Assembly (NCBI RefSeq): GCF_012027595.1
Contig: NZ_SNUR01000001.1
Coordinates: 62,001-126,000, forward strand
Direction of reading: 5' to 3'
Origin: Thermococcus sp. Bubb.Bath
GTDB taxonomy: Archaea > Methanobacteriota_B > Thermococci > Thermococcales > Thermococcaceae
Length of the DNA: 64,000 nucleotides
The position numbers and the translations under genes were made by a program. Below the pieces are notes generated by a model. That model made no database searches and had not been told where the DNA came from. It worked only from the letters and a program-made list of their open reading frames with translations. Positions 16,949-26,188 of this stretch are shown one piece after another (positions within the stretch are counted from its first letter, which is position 1; every line of letters starts with the position of its first letter).

Positions 16949-18174
16949 AGAGAACAACGGTAGCAGGAATTGTAGTGGTGTTCCTCTGGCTGACCATGAT
17001 GGTTCCCCATGTTAACGCTCTGTCTGTTGAGTGTCCCTCAACAGCCAACCTGAGCGAGACGACCTGCAACGTGACAGGGAATCCGGGTGAGAAGTTTGGA
17101 ATATACCTCAGCTCTGTTAACGGCTTTGCTCTCGAACCCGGCGAAGTAACTCTCTGGGTCAATTCAAGCGGGGATGTGAGATTCGCGTGGTTCAGAGATT
17201 TCAGATGGTTTCACCAGCCGGCAGAAGTTCGATTTGAGCCGTATGATGCGCTTCAAATGATAGTTCATGAGTTTGATGGACCCTTCTCAGGTGACATTAC
17301 CTGGATGTTCCTGGGGAAAGAGAACAGGTTTACTTTCACGGTTGTCTATCCGGATGGTAGAAGTGAGAATTTCACGGCAGAAGTCCTTTTAGCCGGAAAG
17401 CCAAACTGGAATGGAATTCTAAGCGATTACCTAGGCCTTACGGCCTTTGTGTTCATTATGCTGTCTTTTGTGACTTTTTTGCTTGTAATGGCAATATTCC
17501 TCATTGCCAGGTTTCTTGGAGCATCTTCCCTGTCCCCTCGGAAGGGGTTGTACTTTAGCGCTGGTACGGTGTTGATGTTCATTTTGATCTTTTCCAGCGA
17601 TTTCCTCTCTGCGGTTATCTTCTACTCCATAGGAACGCCTGAGCGCGCTTATGGCGACATGATCCTCGGCTGGGGACTGGCCTTTATTCTCGCGATGATT
17701 CTCCTCTACTCCTCTGGAGTGCATTCATGGGTGTTTGAGAGCAACTGGCGGAAGAAGACCCTGAAAGAGCTCAAACGCATAGATATTTCCTTCTGCTCTG
17801 GAATGGACTGGTTCCCGTGGGTTCTCCTCACGATGGGACCCTCCGGGATAAACGTGAATTATTGGATATGGCTTATGGTGAGCCTTATTTTCTTGTTCGG
17901 TTTTCTGACAGACAGGATATTAAACCTTCTTACACCCCTTGGTGTTCTGGGGGTTAACTTTGCCCTTTCGCTGGTTCTCTATCTACTGATACACCCCGAT
18001 GTCGGCTTCATAGCTGTTCTCTGGCTGGGAGTCCTTGGCATTTATCTCTCCCAGAGGAGGTGCATTCGAAAGTTCAACGCCGAAAAGGAGAAATGGGTGA
18101 GAGAGGCTGAAAGAAGACTCAAAAGGTTAGAAGGACTTAGCTCTTCAACCACCTCTCCATCCACCCGGCTATAA
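16945..18174 (+). CDS. Membrane protein paralogous to its upstream neighbour, unknown function
   Basis: A 409-residue protein with a signal peptide ending at VNA, then LSVECPSTANLSETTCNVTGNPGEK, an ectodomain of about 140 residues with sequons, six to seven membrane segments, and a basic C-terminal helix. The TTG start at 16945 overlaps the previous stop by 4 nt (TTTGA), with GGGGGTGGAAG before it, indicating translational coupling. The last codons (SSSTTSPSTRL) run 38 nt into the convergent peptidase gene. This low-complexity end may be an extension after loss of an earlier stop. Confidence 0.65.
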   Translation: MKRTTVAGIVVVFLWLTMMVPHVNALSVECPSTANLSETTCNVTGNPGEKFGIYLSSVNGFALEPGEVTLWVNSSGDVRFAWFRDFRWFHQPAEVRFEPYDALQMIVHEFDGPFSGDITWMFLGKENRFTFTVVYPDGRSENFTAEVLLAGKPNWNGILSDYLGLTAFVFIMLSFVTFLLVMAIFLIARFLGASSLSPRKGLYFSAGTVLMFILIFSSDFLSAVIFYSIGTPERAYGDMILGWGLAFILAMILLYSSGVHSWVFESNWRKKTLKELKRIDISFCSGMDWFPWVLLTMGPSGINVNYWIWLMVSLIFLFGFLTDRILNLLTPLGVLGVNFALSLVLYLLIHPDVGFIAVLWLGVLGIYLSQRRCIRKFNAEKEKWVREAERRLKRLEGLSSSTTSPSTRL

Positions 18175-20035
18175 GCTCAAGCCTCTTAACCCTGTGCTTC
18201 GGCTTTCCACCTCTGCTGAGGTCGTGGTTCTCTCCTGGGAAGAGGGCGAGCTCGACGGTTTTGCCGAGGTTCCTCAAAGCTGTGAAGAACTGCAGTCCCC
18301 CCGCCAGCCAGCAGCGGTAGTCCTCCATGCTGTGGATTATGAGGAGCGGCGTCTCAACGTTGGGCGCGTATTTCAGCGGGCTCTTTTCCCAGTAACCATT
18401 TGTGTTGCTCCACGGGTCGCCGCCAACCTGGTCGGGCGCGAAGAAGTAGCCGATGTCTGTCGTTCCAAAGAAGCTCGTCCAGTTCGATATCGAGCGCTGG
18501 GTCACCGCGGCCTTGAAGCGGTTCGTGTGCCCGACTATCCAGTTAGTCATGAAGCCGCCGTAGGAGCCGCCGGTCACTCCTATTCTCTCCGGGTCTATGA
18601 AGTCGAAGCGCTTCACCGCCTCATCGACGACTTCCATTATGTCCTGGTAATCTCTCTCCCCGTAGTGCTCCCTTATGTCCGCAAATTCTTCCCCGTAGCC
18701 GTCGCTCCCGCGCGGGTTGGAGAAGATGACGACGAAGCCTTTAGCCGTTAGAACGTGGAACTCGTGCATGAAGGAGTAGCCGTAGGCGGTCTTTGGTCCG
18801 CCGTGGATCTCGAGGACCGCTGGATACTTCTTGCCTGGCTTGAAGTCCACGGGCTTCATAACCCACGCATCCAGCTCAACGCCGTCGCTGGCCTTGACCT
18901 TGAAGTGCTCCGGCTTTGAGAGCCTGTACTCATTAATCCAGCCGTTGAAGTCAGTAACTTTCTTCTCCTTCCCGTCGCGGAGGACGTAGAGCTCAAGCGG
19001 TGTAACCGCGTCCTGGGCCGTGAAGGCTATGTAATCACCTATCGCAAAGCTCTCGACGCTCCTGTCTCCAGCTATAACGCGCTCTATCTTGCCGTTGAGG
19101 TTAACGCGGAATAGGTTAGCCCTCGGGCCGTCCGTGGCGACATAGTAGATCCACCCATCCTTAAAGACGAGCTCTGCTCTCTGAGAGCCCCTAACATCGC
19201 TGTTGAGGGAGTTATAGGCCGCTCTGTCAAGGTCTTTCGTCAGCTTTCTCATCTCACCGATGGCGGGATTGTAGTGGTAGATGTGGGTGTTCGTCGGAAT
19301 CCCGCGCTCGCGCGTGCTGGCCTTGAGGATGAACGTCCCATCGTCCAGCGGTATGAAGTCGGAGATGTCCCACTTGCCCGGCGTGAGCTTCTTGGTTTTC
19401 CTACCTTCGAGGACGTAGAGGTCGCTCACCATCGGCTTCCTCTCGCGATTCTCCTGGGCTATGAAGTATAGCTTGCCCTTGTGGAAGCGGATCTGGCCAA
19501 CGTCGAGGTTCTTCGGAGTGAGGCGCTTCTTCTTCCCGCTCTCGACATCAACGAGGTAAACGGCGCTTCTCTTTCCATAAACAAAGCCGACGCCGTTGAA
19601 CCAGAAGGGGAGCTCCTTGATGATGTGGACGTCGTCCTTAGGCTTCTTCTCGACGTCTATCGGAGTAACGACCGCTATGCCCTTTCCCTCCTCTGTGAAG
19701 CGGATGTTCTGAATCCCGTACTTGAACTTCGCTAGCAGTCTCGCCTCTCCGCCGTCCGTTGGGATGACGTAGAGTTCAGCCTCTTTGCTCTCCTTATCGC
19801 GCTTGGATGTGAAGGCTACGAGCTTTCCGTCAGGTGAGAAGCGCGGGCTGGCGTCCTTCTTTCCTGCGGTGAAGGGCTTAACCTTCCTGCCGTCGTAGAG
19901 GTACAGTTTGGAAAAGTAGTCGTCCTTCTCGACGCTTATCTCCGTCACCTGGAAAACGAGCTTTCTCCCCAAGGCGTCTATGTTCCCCACAAGCTTGAAC
20001 TTTCCGAGGTCCTTCTCGGTCAGACCTTTCGCCAT
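18137..20035 (-). CDS. S9C acylaminoacyl-peptidase / prolyl oligopeptidase-family hydrolase
   Basis: A 632-residue serine peptidase with an N-terminal beta-propeller of about 370 residues (strands such as ASPRFSPDGKLVAFTSKRD) and a C-terminal alpha/beta-hydrolase. The nucleophile S491 lies in GGSYGGFM; HGGPKTAYGY forms the oxyanion region; D in HSMEDYRC and H in GENHDLSRGG complete the triad. Archaeal relatives remove acylated N-terminal residues or degrade peptides imported by these peptide-fermenting cells. ATG 20035 follows GGTGATTCTAA. It is transcribed divergently from tmcA. Confidence 0.9.
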   Translation of the reverse strand: MAKGLTEKDLGKFKLVGNIDALGRKLVFQVTEISVEKDDYFSKLYLYDGRKVKPFTAGKKDASPRFSPDGKLVAFTSKRDKESKEAELYVIPTDGGEARLLAKFKYGIQNIRFTEEGKGIAVVTPIDVEKKPKDDVHIIKELPFWFNGVGFVYGKRSAVYLVDVESGKKKRLTPKNLDVGQIRFHKGKLYFIAQENRERKPMVSDLYVLEGRKTKKLTPGKWDISDFIPLDDGTFILKASTRERGIPTNTHIYHYNPAIGEMRKLTKDLDRAAYNSLNSDVRGSQRAELVFKDGWIYYVATDGPRANLFRVNLNGKIERVIAGDRSVESFAIGDYIAFTAQDAVTPLELYVLRDGKEKKVTDFNGWINEYRLSKPEHFKVKASDGVELDAWVMKPVDFKPGKKYPAVLEIHGGPKTAYGYSFMHEFHVLTAKGFVVIFSNPRGSDGYGEEFADIREHYGERDYQDIMEVVDEAVKRFDFIDPERIGVTGGSYGGFMTNWIVGHTNRFKAAVTQRSISNWTSFFGTTDIGYFFAPDQVGGDPWSNTNGYWEKSPLKYAPNVETPLLIIHSMEDYRCWLAGGLQFFTALRNLGKTVELALFPGENHDLSRGGKPKHRVKRLELIAGWMERWLKS

Positions 20036-20160
20036 TTAGAATCACCGAATAAAGTTGGGCTTTTTCGTATAAAAGCTTAGCGTTTCGATAGGTATCGATA
20101 ACAACCATCTCCCAACCTTTTTAAATTCCCCCTCTCCCTTTTTACCCGGGAGGTGAGCCG

Positions 20161-22599
20161 ATGACTGTGAAGGTCCGTTTTGAGAGCGATGTGAGGGAAT
20201 ACACCAAAGGCGAGAAGGTGAAGGATGGGGTTCTCAGGCTTACCGAGACCGCCCTGGCCCAGGCCCTTGAGAAGTTCCACAGGAGAATGATAGTTATCGA
20301 AGGGGACACCGAGAGGAAGGCGGAGCTGGCGGGTATACTTGCCGGGGCCTCTGCGAGGGTTATCGAGAACATTCTGGATGAGCTCGTTAAAAAGCGCCTC
20401 AGGGAGGAGGGTGAGAATAAGATCGAGGTTCTCTACGCTACCGACGCCCTCGGCGAGGAGACTTTTGGTAGAAAGCGCTACGAGGCCTTTAGGAAGCACT
20501 TTGACGTGCTCGCGGGCTCCAACTCAGAGGTTACGGCGATTACCTTCAAACACACCCGAGAAGTGCTCGGGAAGACCTACGACCTCCTCGTTCTCGATAT
20601 GAGCTACGACTACTCTCCAAACGACCTCGGCAGGATTATAGAGACCGTCCGCGGTGGCGGGCTGATATTCATCCTGGCCCATCCCTTCAATAAGTGGAAG
20701 GACATGTGGACGGGGTTCCACAAGAGCCTCGTCACACCACCCTATACGATAGAGGACGTTAAAAAGCGCTTTAACCGGAGGCTCATACGAAAGTTCACGG
20801 AACATGATGGAATATACATCATAACGGAGACGGGGAAGGTTAGGAAGGGGCCGAAGAGGGCCAAGAGTCAGGCGAGGATAAGGGGAAGGAAAGGCGTTCC
20901 CATTCCCCAGGAAACGCTTTTCCCCAAAGAGCTCTACGAGATGGCTCTGACCGAGGGTCAGATGGGGATAATAAAGGCGTTCGAGGAGCTGGTAGGGAAG
21001 GAGGGCATGCTCGTCCTAACAGCCGACAGAGGCAGGGGTAAGAGCGTCTCCGTGGGGATAGCCGCGGTTGGTCTGGCCAAGACGATGGGTGGGGGAACGG
21101 AGGTTGTGGTAACTGCCCCCGAACCGGAGAACGTCCAGTCGCTCTTCCGTTTTGCAGCTAAAGCCTTTGAGAAACTTGGATTACCTCCCAGGCTCCGCGA
21201 GGAAAATGATCTCATAACCGGAATACGCGCTGGGAGAATCTTCATGAACTACTTCCGTCCGGCGGATGGCTACAGGAGGAACGCCGACCTCTACATCGTG
21301 GATGAAGCGGCCGGAATCCACGTTCCCATCCTCCACAGGTACCTAGACAAGCCACGTGTTGTCTATTCCTCGACGATTCACGGCTACGAGGGCGCCGGCA
21401 GGGGCTTCTCCGTCAAGTTCCTGAAAAAGGCGAGGGAGAAGAGGGAATTCCAGGAGCTTCACATGGACGAGCCGATCCGCTACGCCGACCACGACCCCAT
21501 CGAGAAGTGGCTCTTCGACGTTCTCCTCCTTGATGCGGAGCCGGTGGAGCTGACGGAGGAGGACTACGAGCTCATAAAGAACGGTGAGGTTTATCTGGAG
21601 GAGCCGGACCTCGACGACTGGTTCGAGCACGACAGGGAGGATCTGAGGAACTTTGTCGGAATCTACATCCTGGCCCACTACCGCAACAGACCGAGCGATG
21701 TGGCTCTTCTGGCAGACGCACCGCACCACGAGGCAAGGGTACTTCGCCTTAAGAACGGAAAGATAGTCACCGCGGTGCAGATAGCGAGGGAGGGTGATAT
21801 ACCGAAGAAAGTCGTCGAGAAGATGCTGAAGGGCTACAAGCCCCGCGGGAACATAATCCCCGACATGATGATCAAGCACCATATAATGAAGGAGTTCGCC
21901 CGGCTGAAGGGGTACAGGATAGTCAGGATAGCCACTCACCCCGATGCGATGGACATGGGGCTGGGAAGCAAGGCCCTTGAGCTCCTGGGGAAGGAAGCTC
22001 GCGAAAAAGGCCTCGACTGGATGGGGTCTAGCTTCGGTGCAAGCGAGGAGCTGGCCCGCTTCTGGGTCAGGAACGGCTTCGCGGTCGTTCACCTCAGCCC
22101 GGCGAGAAACCCCATCAGCGGCGAGTTTACGGCGATAGTCCTCAAGCCGATAAGCAAGAAGGCTAAGGAGATGATCAGGAAGGCCAACGACGAGTTCAGG
22201 ATAAGGTTAACGGAGTGGCTCTGCGACACCCACAGGGACATTGAGCCGGGAATAGTGCGCTGGCTCTTCGAGACCCCCTTTGGGGAGGCCGTGGATTATC
22301 CCGTTTATCTCACGGAGGCTCAGAAGAAGAGGCTGGACGCCTTCACGGGCAAGGTTCTCACATATGACACGGTTGTGGACGCAGTAAAGCCAATAGTGAA
22401 GCTCTACTTCCTCGACGGCTGGATGAAGCCGTACCTCGACGAGCGGCAGATGAAGATTCTGATTCACCGGGTTCTCCAGGCCCACAGCTGGGAGGAGACA
22501 GCGAAGCTCATCGGGAGGAGCGAGACCTTTACGATGATAGAGCTCAGGGACATCGTCAGGGGCCTTTGGTACTACTACAAGCGCGTGCTCCGGGGTTGA
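20161..22599 (+). CDS. tmcA: RNA cytidine acetyltransferase TmcA/Nat10 homologue
   Basis: An 812-residue ATP- and acetyl-CoA-dependent enzyme that makes N4-acetylcytidine in RNA. The order is an N-terminal DUF1726-like domain, a helicase-type ATPase with P-loop ADRGRGKS (288-295) and Walker B VDEAAGIH, a GNAT acetyltransferase (about 490-660, with MGLGSKALELL as the acetyl-CoA loop), and a C-terminal tRNA-binding domain. In Thermococcus kodakarensis the orthologue acetylates many rRNA and tRNA sites and supports growth at high temperature (published). GGAGGTGAGCCG precedes the ATG, and a TATA box CTTTTTAAATT lies near 20116. Confidence 0.93.
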   Translation: MTVKVRFESDVREYTKGEKVKDGVLRLTETALAQALEKFHRRMIVIEGDTERKAELAGILAGASARVIENILDELVKKRLREEGENKIEVLYATDALGEETFGRKRYEAFRKHFDVLAGSNSEVTAITFKHTREVLGKTYDLLVLDMSYDYSPNDLGRIIETVRGGGLIFILAHPFNKWKDMWTGFHKSLVTPPYTIEDVKKRFNRRLIRKFTEHDGIYIITETGKVRKGPKRAKSQARIRGRKGVPIPQETLFPKELYEMALTEGQMGIIKAFEELVGKEGMLVLTADRGRGKSVSVGIAAVGLAKTMGGGTEVVVTAPEPENVQSLFRFAAKAFEKLGLPPRLREENDLITGIRAGRIFMNYFRPADGYRRNADLYIVDEAAGIHVPILHRYLDKPRVVYSSTIHGYEGAGRGFSVKFLKKAREKREFQELHMDEPIRYADHDPIEKWLFDVLLLDAEPVELTEEDYELIKNGEVYLEEPDLDDWFEHDREDLRNFVGIYILAHYRNRPSDVALLADAPHHEARVLRLKNGKIVTAVQIAREGDIPKKVVEKMLKGYKPRGNIIPDMMIKHHIMKEFARLKGYRIVRIATHPDAMDMGLGSKALELLGKEAREKGLDWMGSSFGASEELARFWVRNGFAVVHLSPARNPISGEFTAIVLKPISKKAKEMIRKANDEFRIRLTEWLCDTHRDIEPGIVRWLFETPFGEAVDYPVYLTEAQKKRLDAFTGKVLTYDTVVDAVKPIVKLYFLDGWMKPYLDERQMKILIHRVLQAHSWEETAKLIGRSETFTMIELRDIVRGLWYYYKRVLRG

Positions 22600-22662
22600 G
22601 GCCAAATTTTTTAAGCCCTTCCCTCAATTCTCAGTGTTATCATTTTACTGCCGGTGACAGCC

Positions 22663-23166
22663 ATGGCAGGCGGATGGGAAAGGATAGTATCGATAACCCG
22701 GAACGGGATGAGGATCATTGGTCAGATGAAACGTAAGGTTTCGCGGGAGAAGAAGATAGCCCTCCTGATAGATGGCCCCAACATTCTGAGAAAGGAGTTC
22801 GGAATTCGCCTCGAGGATCTGGTCGATGTCCTGTCGGAGATAGGCGACATACGCGTTGCCAAGGTTATTCTCAACCAGTACGCCCCACAGGGTCTTATAG
22901 AGGCTGTTTCAAACCAGGGATTTGAGCCTCTCATCGTATCCGGTGAAACCGGGGTGAAGCTGGCCGTTGAGGCCATGAAGGAGATATACAACCCTCACAT
23001 CGATGTCATAGCCGTGGCCACCAGGAACGCCGAGTTTCTGCCAGTTATTCTAAAGGCAAAGGAGAAGGGTAAGGAAACCGTCGTCATCGGGGTGGAACCG
23101 GGTTTTTCTGCTGCGCTGAAGCACGCGGCCGACTACGCCATAGTCTTAGGCGGTGAGGAGGAATGA
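22663..23166 (+). CDS. NYN-domain (LabA/PIN-like) protein, degenerate copy
   Basis: A 167-residue PIN-like NYN domain related to LabA and MARF1-type RNases, with a basic head of about 30 residues. D37 in IDGPN is kept. Two positions that are acidic in the downstream paralogue are changed: G97 where the paralogue has D92, and N122/E124 in TRNAEF where it has D117/D119 in SRDADF. If those are catalytic, as in the family, this copy is inactive or weak. ATG 22663 follows GGTGACAGCC; a GTG three codons upstream is less likely. Its stop overlaps the next start (ATGA). Confidence 0.8.
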   Translation: MAGGWERIVSITRNGMRIIGQMKRKVSREKKIALLIDGPNILRKEFGIRLEDLVDVLSEIGDIRVAKVILNQYAPQGLIEAVSNQGFEPLIVSGETGVKLAVEAMKEIYNPHIDVIAVATRNAEFLPVILKAKEKGKETVVIGVEPGFSAALKHAADYAIVLGGEEE

Positions 23167-23681
23167 AGGAGAAGCTCTTCAAGATACTCCGGAGGGGCGA
23201 GAAGGAGGAAGAGGAGAAGAGGGAAGTCCCCTCCAAGAAGATTGGCCTTATAGTTGACGGTCCCAACATCCTCCGCAAGGAGTTCGGGATAAAACTGGAG
23301 GACATCGTGGAGGCCCTCCGGAGGATTGGAAACGTCCGCATCGCAAAGGTTATTCTCAACCAGTACGCCCCACAGGGTCTTATAGAGGCAGTGGTAAATC
23401 AGGGACTTGAGCCTATTATAGTTGCCGGGGACACCGACGTCAGGGTTGCCATCGAGGCCATGGAGATAATACATGAATCGGACGTGGAGGTCCTGGCCTT
23501 AGCTTCGAGGGACGCGGACTTCCTTCCAATTATAATAGAGGCCAAGCGCCAGGGAAAGGAGACCGTCGTCATAGGCGTTGACCCTGGTTTCTCGGCGGCA
23601 CTCCAGAATGCCGCGGACTACGTTATAAAGATGGAGTCCTCCGGTGAGAGGAACGGGGAGGAGAAAGGAGAGGTGGAATGA
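23163..23681 (+). CDS. NYN-domain (LabA/PIN-like) putative ribonuclease, intact copy
   Basis: A 172-residue tandem paralogue of the upstream gene. The NYN acidic set is complete: D32 in VDGPN, D92 in [10 protein letters not shown], and D117 and D119 in SRDADFLP. An acidic and basic low-complexity head ([17 protein letters not shown]) and an acidic tail flank the domain. The start overlaps the upstream stop by 4 nt with GGTGAGGAGG as ribosome binding site. A 44-nt block (23346-23389) is identical to 22861-22904 in the first copy, while flanking codons differ, which suggests gene conversion. The RNA substrate is unknown. Confidence 0.8.
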   Translation: MKEKLFKILRRGEKEEEEKREVPSKKIGLIVDGPNILRKEFGIKLEDIVEALRRIGNVRIAKVILNQYAPQGLIEAVVNQGLEPIIVAGDTDVRVAIEAMEIIHESDVEVLALASRDADFLPIIIEAKRQGKETVVIGVDPGFSAALQNAADYVIKMESSGERNGEEKGEVE

Positions 23682-23682
23682 A

Positions 23683-24443
23683 TTGGATTCCCTCATCGTT
23701 ATAATCGGGGTGTTCGCGATAGGGCTGGCTCTCTTAATAAAGGGAAGCTCATTGCCCTAATTCTTGCGAGCGTCGCCACCACTCTGCTTGAGCTCACCGT
23801 ATCGGCGATTTCCGCCTACAACGGCAACAGCGGCATAGCCCTCGGAACGCCTTTGGAAGTGCTCTCGCCAACATCGCCCTAATCATGGGCCTCTCTTCCT
23901 TTACCATCTATACAGGAGGCACATGTCCTTGGAGGAGCTTGAATCTGATGGTCGTGGAAGCGTTGCCAAAGAAATGTCCATACTCTTTCTATTCGGTCTC
24001 ATCGTTATAGCCGGTGCCGAACTCGTCGTTAACAGTGCCGTTGAGCTCGTGAGAGCCGCGGGAATCTCCCAGGTGGTTATAGGGCTCACAATCGTTTCAA
24101 TAGGAACCTCCTGCCCGAGCTTACCAATTCGCTGATGGCCGTCATGAAGAAGCTCCCCAACATAAGCATTGGAAACATGATAGGGGCTGATATCATCGAT
24201 ATTCTTCTCGTGATTGGCGTATCCGCCATTATACGGCCCATCCGGGTCTCCGAGAAGATGTTTCACGTTGCCCTACCGTTGACGCTTCTCCCGGTCTTTA
24301 TCCTCACCGCATCGCTCAAGAACAACAGGGTGGGCAGAAAAACGGGCTCTCTCTTCCTGGTTATATATATTGTTTTCCTTTTATCTCCTGCGGTGAGTTT
24401 GCGCTACCCTTTTAAATTTCCCATCACCACCTTTCGATCATGA
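23683..24443 (+). pseudogene. Decayed Na+/Ca2+ (CaCA) exchanger
   Basis: Six-frame reading recovers most of a CaCA-family antiporter in broken pieces. They are MDSLIVIIGVFAIGLALLIKGS (TTG 23683), a gap where about 20 codons are missing, IALILASVATTL, a shift near 23850, NAFGSALANIALIMGL, a shift near 23917, MSLEELESDGRGSVAKEMS to VSIGTS, a shift in a C run near 24115, then LMAVMKKLPNISIGNMIGADIIDILL. The first alpha-repeat signature has lost its proline (TLLEL for TLPEL). A deletion, several -1 shifts and a missense change together argue for real decay. The original stop is uncertain; the open frame ends at 24443. Confidence 0.85.
24409..24440 (+). promoter_or_regulatory. Promoter for a probable leaderless transcript (radical SAM gene)
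   Basis: CTTTTAAATTTC at 24409-24420 is a good archaeal TATA box centred about 26 nt before ATG 24440. No Shine-Dalgarno sequence lies in the intervening CCATCACCACCTTTCGATC. This spacing fits transcription starting at or next to the start codon. Confidence 0.55.
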
Positions 24444-26185
24444 TAATTGCCATCATTGACGGTTACACTGACGAGCCAGCAGGCCTCGGAGTTCCCCCTT
24501 ATCTTGGAATATACCCCCGCTACGCCTACGGGGCCATAAAGAAGGCCAGGAAGGACGCTTCTATCTTTTACCTCACCGTAGATGACCTCCGGGCTACATT
24601 TCTCGGGGAACGGGGCATAGAGACAAAGAACAAGACCCCAAACTATCCGAAGACAAAGGAGATACTCGAAAAGGCTGACGTCATAGTTTACATCGGTGGT
24701 CTACACACGCCGGGGAAGTATCTCTCGGCCGTTCCTGGAAGCGTTGAAGAGGTTGCGAGGTTCATAAAGCAGTTCAAAGGTGAGAAAGTCCTCGGCGGGC
24801 CAGCTTTCATGGGTTCCGCCAGCATGGGAGGCGTTAAGATAACGAGCAGGGAGCTTCAATTGGCCCATAGTGTTTTTGACCACGTTGTCTACGGCGATTT
24901 GGAGGCGTTCCTCTTTGATTATCTGAGCAACCCGAAGGATGCCGACCCCTTCCGCTTCAGGACGTACAATGAATTAAAGGATTATGCAATTATTGGGGCT
25001 GAAGTTGTCAGACAGTTTCCTGATTACCCCGACTTCGTCATAGTCGAGATAGAAACCCAGCGCGGCTGTCCCAAGGCGATGGGAATAGGTGGCTGCTCCT
25101 TCTGCACTGAACCTGTTCGCTACCGCAAAGTTGAGGACAGGCCGATTGAGGACGTTGTTGCAGAGGTCAAGGCACTTTACGACCTCGGCGTCAGACACTT
25201 CCGCGTTGGCAGGCAGAGCTGCATATTCTCCTACATGGCGAAACCCGATGGGAGGGTTCCAATTCCTAATTCCCGAGCAATAGAGAAGCTCTTCCATGGA
25301 ATTCGCTCTGTTGCTCCTGAAGTCAAAACCCTCCACGTGGACAACGCCAACCCTGCCGTCATAGCCAACTATCCGGAGGAGAGTAGGAGAACAGTCAAGG
25401 CCCTCATAGAGTATGGTACACCTGGAAACGTAGTGGCATTCGGCCTTGAGAGTGCAGACCCAAAGGTGGCCAAACTCAACAACCTGAACGCCACCGCTGA
25501 GGAAACCTACGAGGCGGTGAAGCTCCTCAACGAAATCGGTGGAAAGAGGGGCTACAACGGAATGCCCTGGCTCCTTCCTGGGATAAATATAATCTTTGGC
25601 CTTCCAGGCGAGACGAAGAAGAGCTACGAACTTACCTTCCAGTTCCTCAAAAAAATCCTTAATGATGGCCTGATGGTCAGGAGGATAAACATCCGCCAGG
25701 TTGTCGTCTTTCCAGGGACGCCGCTCTGGCACATGAGGGACAGGGTGAAGACTGAGAAGCACAAGAAGCTAATCCAGCACTACAAGTACAAGATAAGGCA
25801 CGAGATAGACCTTCCCATGCTCAAGAGGGTTGTTCCAGTTGGGACTGTTCTTCGCGATGTGAGAGCGGAGGTCTTTGAGGACGGCCTCACCTACGGCAGG
25901 CAGATTGGGAGCTACCCTCTGATAGTTGGCATTCCCAAGGAAGTTCCCCTCAACAGGTTCTACGATGCTCTCATCGTCGGCCACGGCTTCAGGAGCATAA
26001 CGGGAATTCCCGTGCCGATCAACGTGAACAGGGAGGGTTCAAAGGTGCTTCAGTACATCCCAGGAGTGGGGAGGAAGAAAGCGGTGCAAATACTATTCAA
26101 AAGGCCATTCAAGACAGAGAAAGAGTTCATGGACATGCTCGATGATAACACGAGAAGGATTCTAGAAGGAAAGATAGAAATATAA
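24440..26185 (+). CDS. Radical SAM protein with B12-binding-like head and C-terminal helix-hairpin-helix
   Basis: A 581-residue enzyme related to the YgiQ/UPF0313 group. The N-terminal 170 residues look like a cobalamin-binding-type Rossmann fold (VYIGGLHTPGKY). The cluster motif is QRGC-PKAMGIGG-CSFC, so the cysteines C210, C219 and C222 are spaced CX8CX2C and not the canonical CX3CX2C. Further radical SAM strands include GLESADP and NIIFGLPGETKKSY. The C-terminus has an HhH segment YIPGVGRKKAVQILF, suggesting nucleic acid contact. No Shine-Dalgarno precedes the ATG. The reaction is unknown; a tRNA- or RNA-modifying role is only a guess from the HhH. Confidence 0.8.
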   Translation: MIIAIIDGYTDEPAGLGVPPYLGIYPRYAYGAIKKARKDASIFYLTVDDLRATFLGERGIETKNKTPNYPKTKEILEKADVIVYIGGLHTPGKYLSAVPGSVEEVARFIKQFKGEKVLGGPAFMGSASMGGVKITSRELQLAHSVFDHVVYGDLEAFLFDYLSNPKDADPFRFRTYNELKDYAIIGAEVVRQFPDYPDFVIVEIETQRGCPKAMGIGGCSFCTEPVRYRKVEDRPIEDVVAEVKALYDLGVRHFRVGRQSCIFSYMAKPDGRVPIPNSRAIEKLFHGIRSVAPEVKTLHVDNANPAVIANYPEESRRTVKALIEYGTPGNVVAFGLESADPKVAKLNNLNATAEETYEAVKLLNEIGGKRGYNGMPWLLPGINIIFGLPGETKKSYELTFQFLKKILNDGLMVRRINIRQVVVFPGTPLWHMRDRVKTEKHKKLIQHYKYKIRHEIDLPMLKRVVPVGTVLRDVRAEVFEDGLTYGRQIGSYPLIVGIPKEVPLNRFYDALIVGHGFRSITGIPVPINVNREGSKVLQYIPGVGRKKAVQILFKRPFKTEKEFMDMLDDNTRRILEGKIEI

Positions 26186-26188
26186 GGC

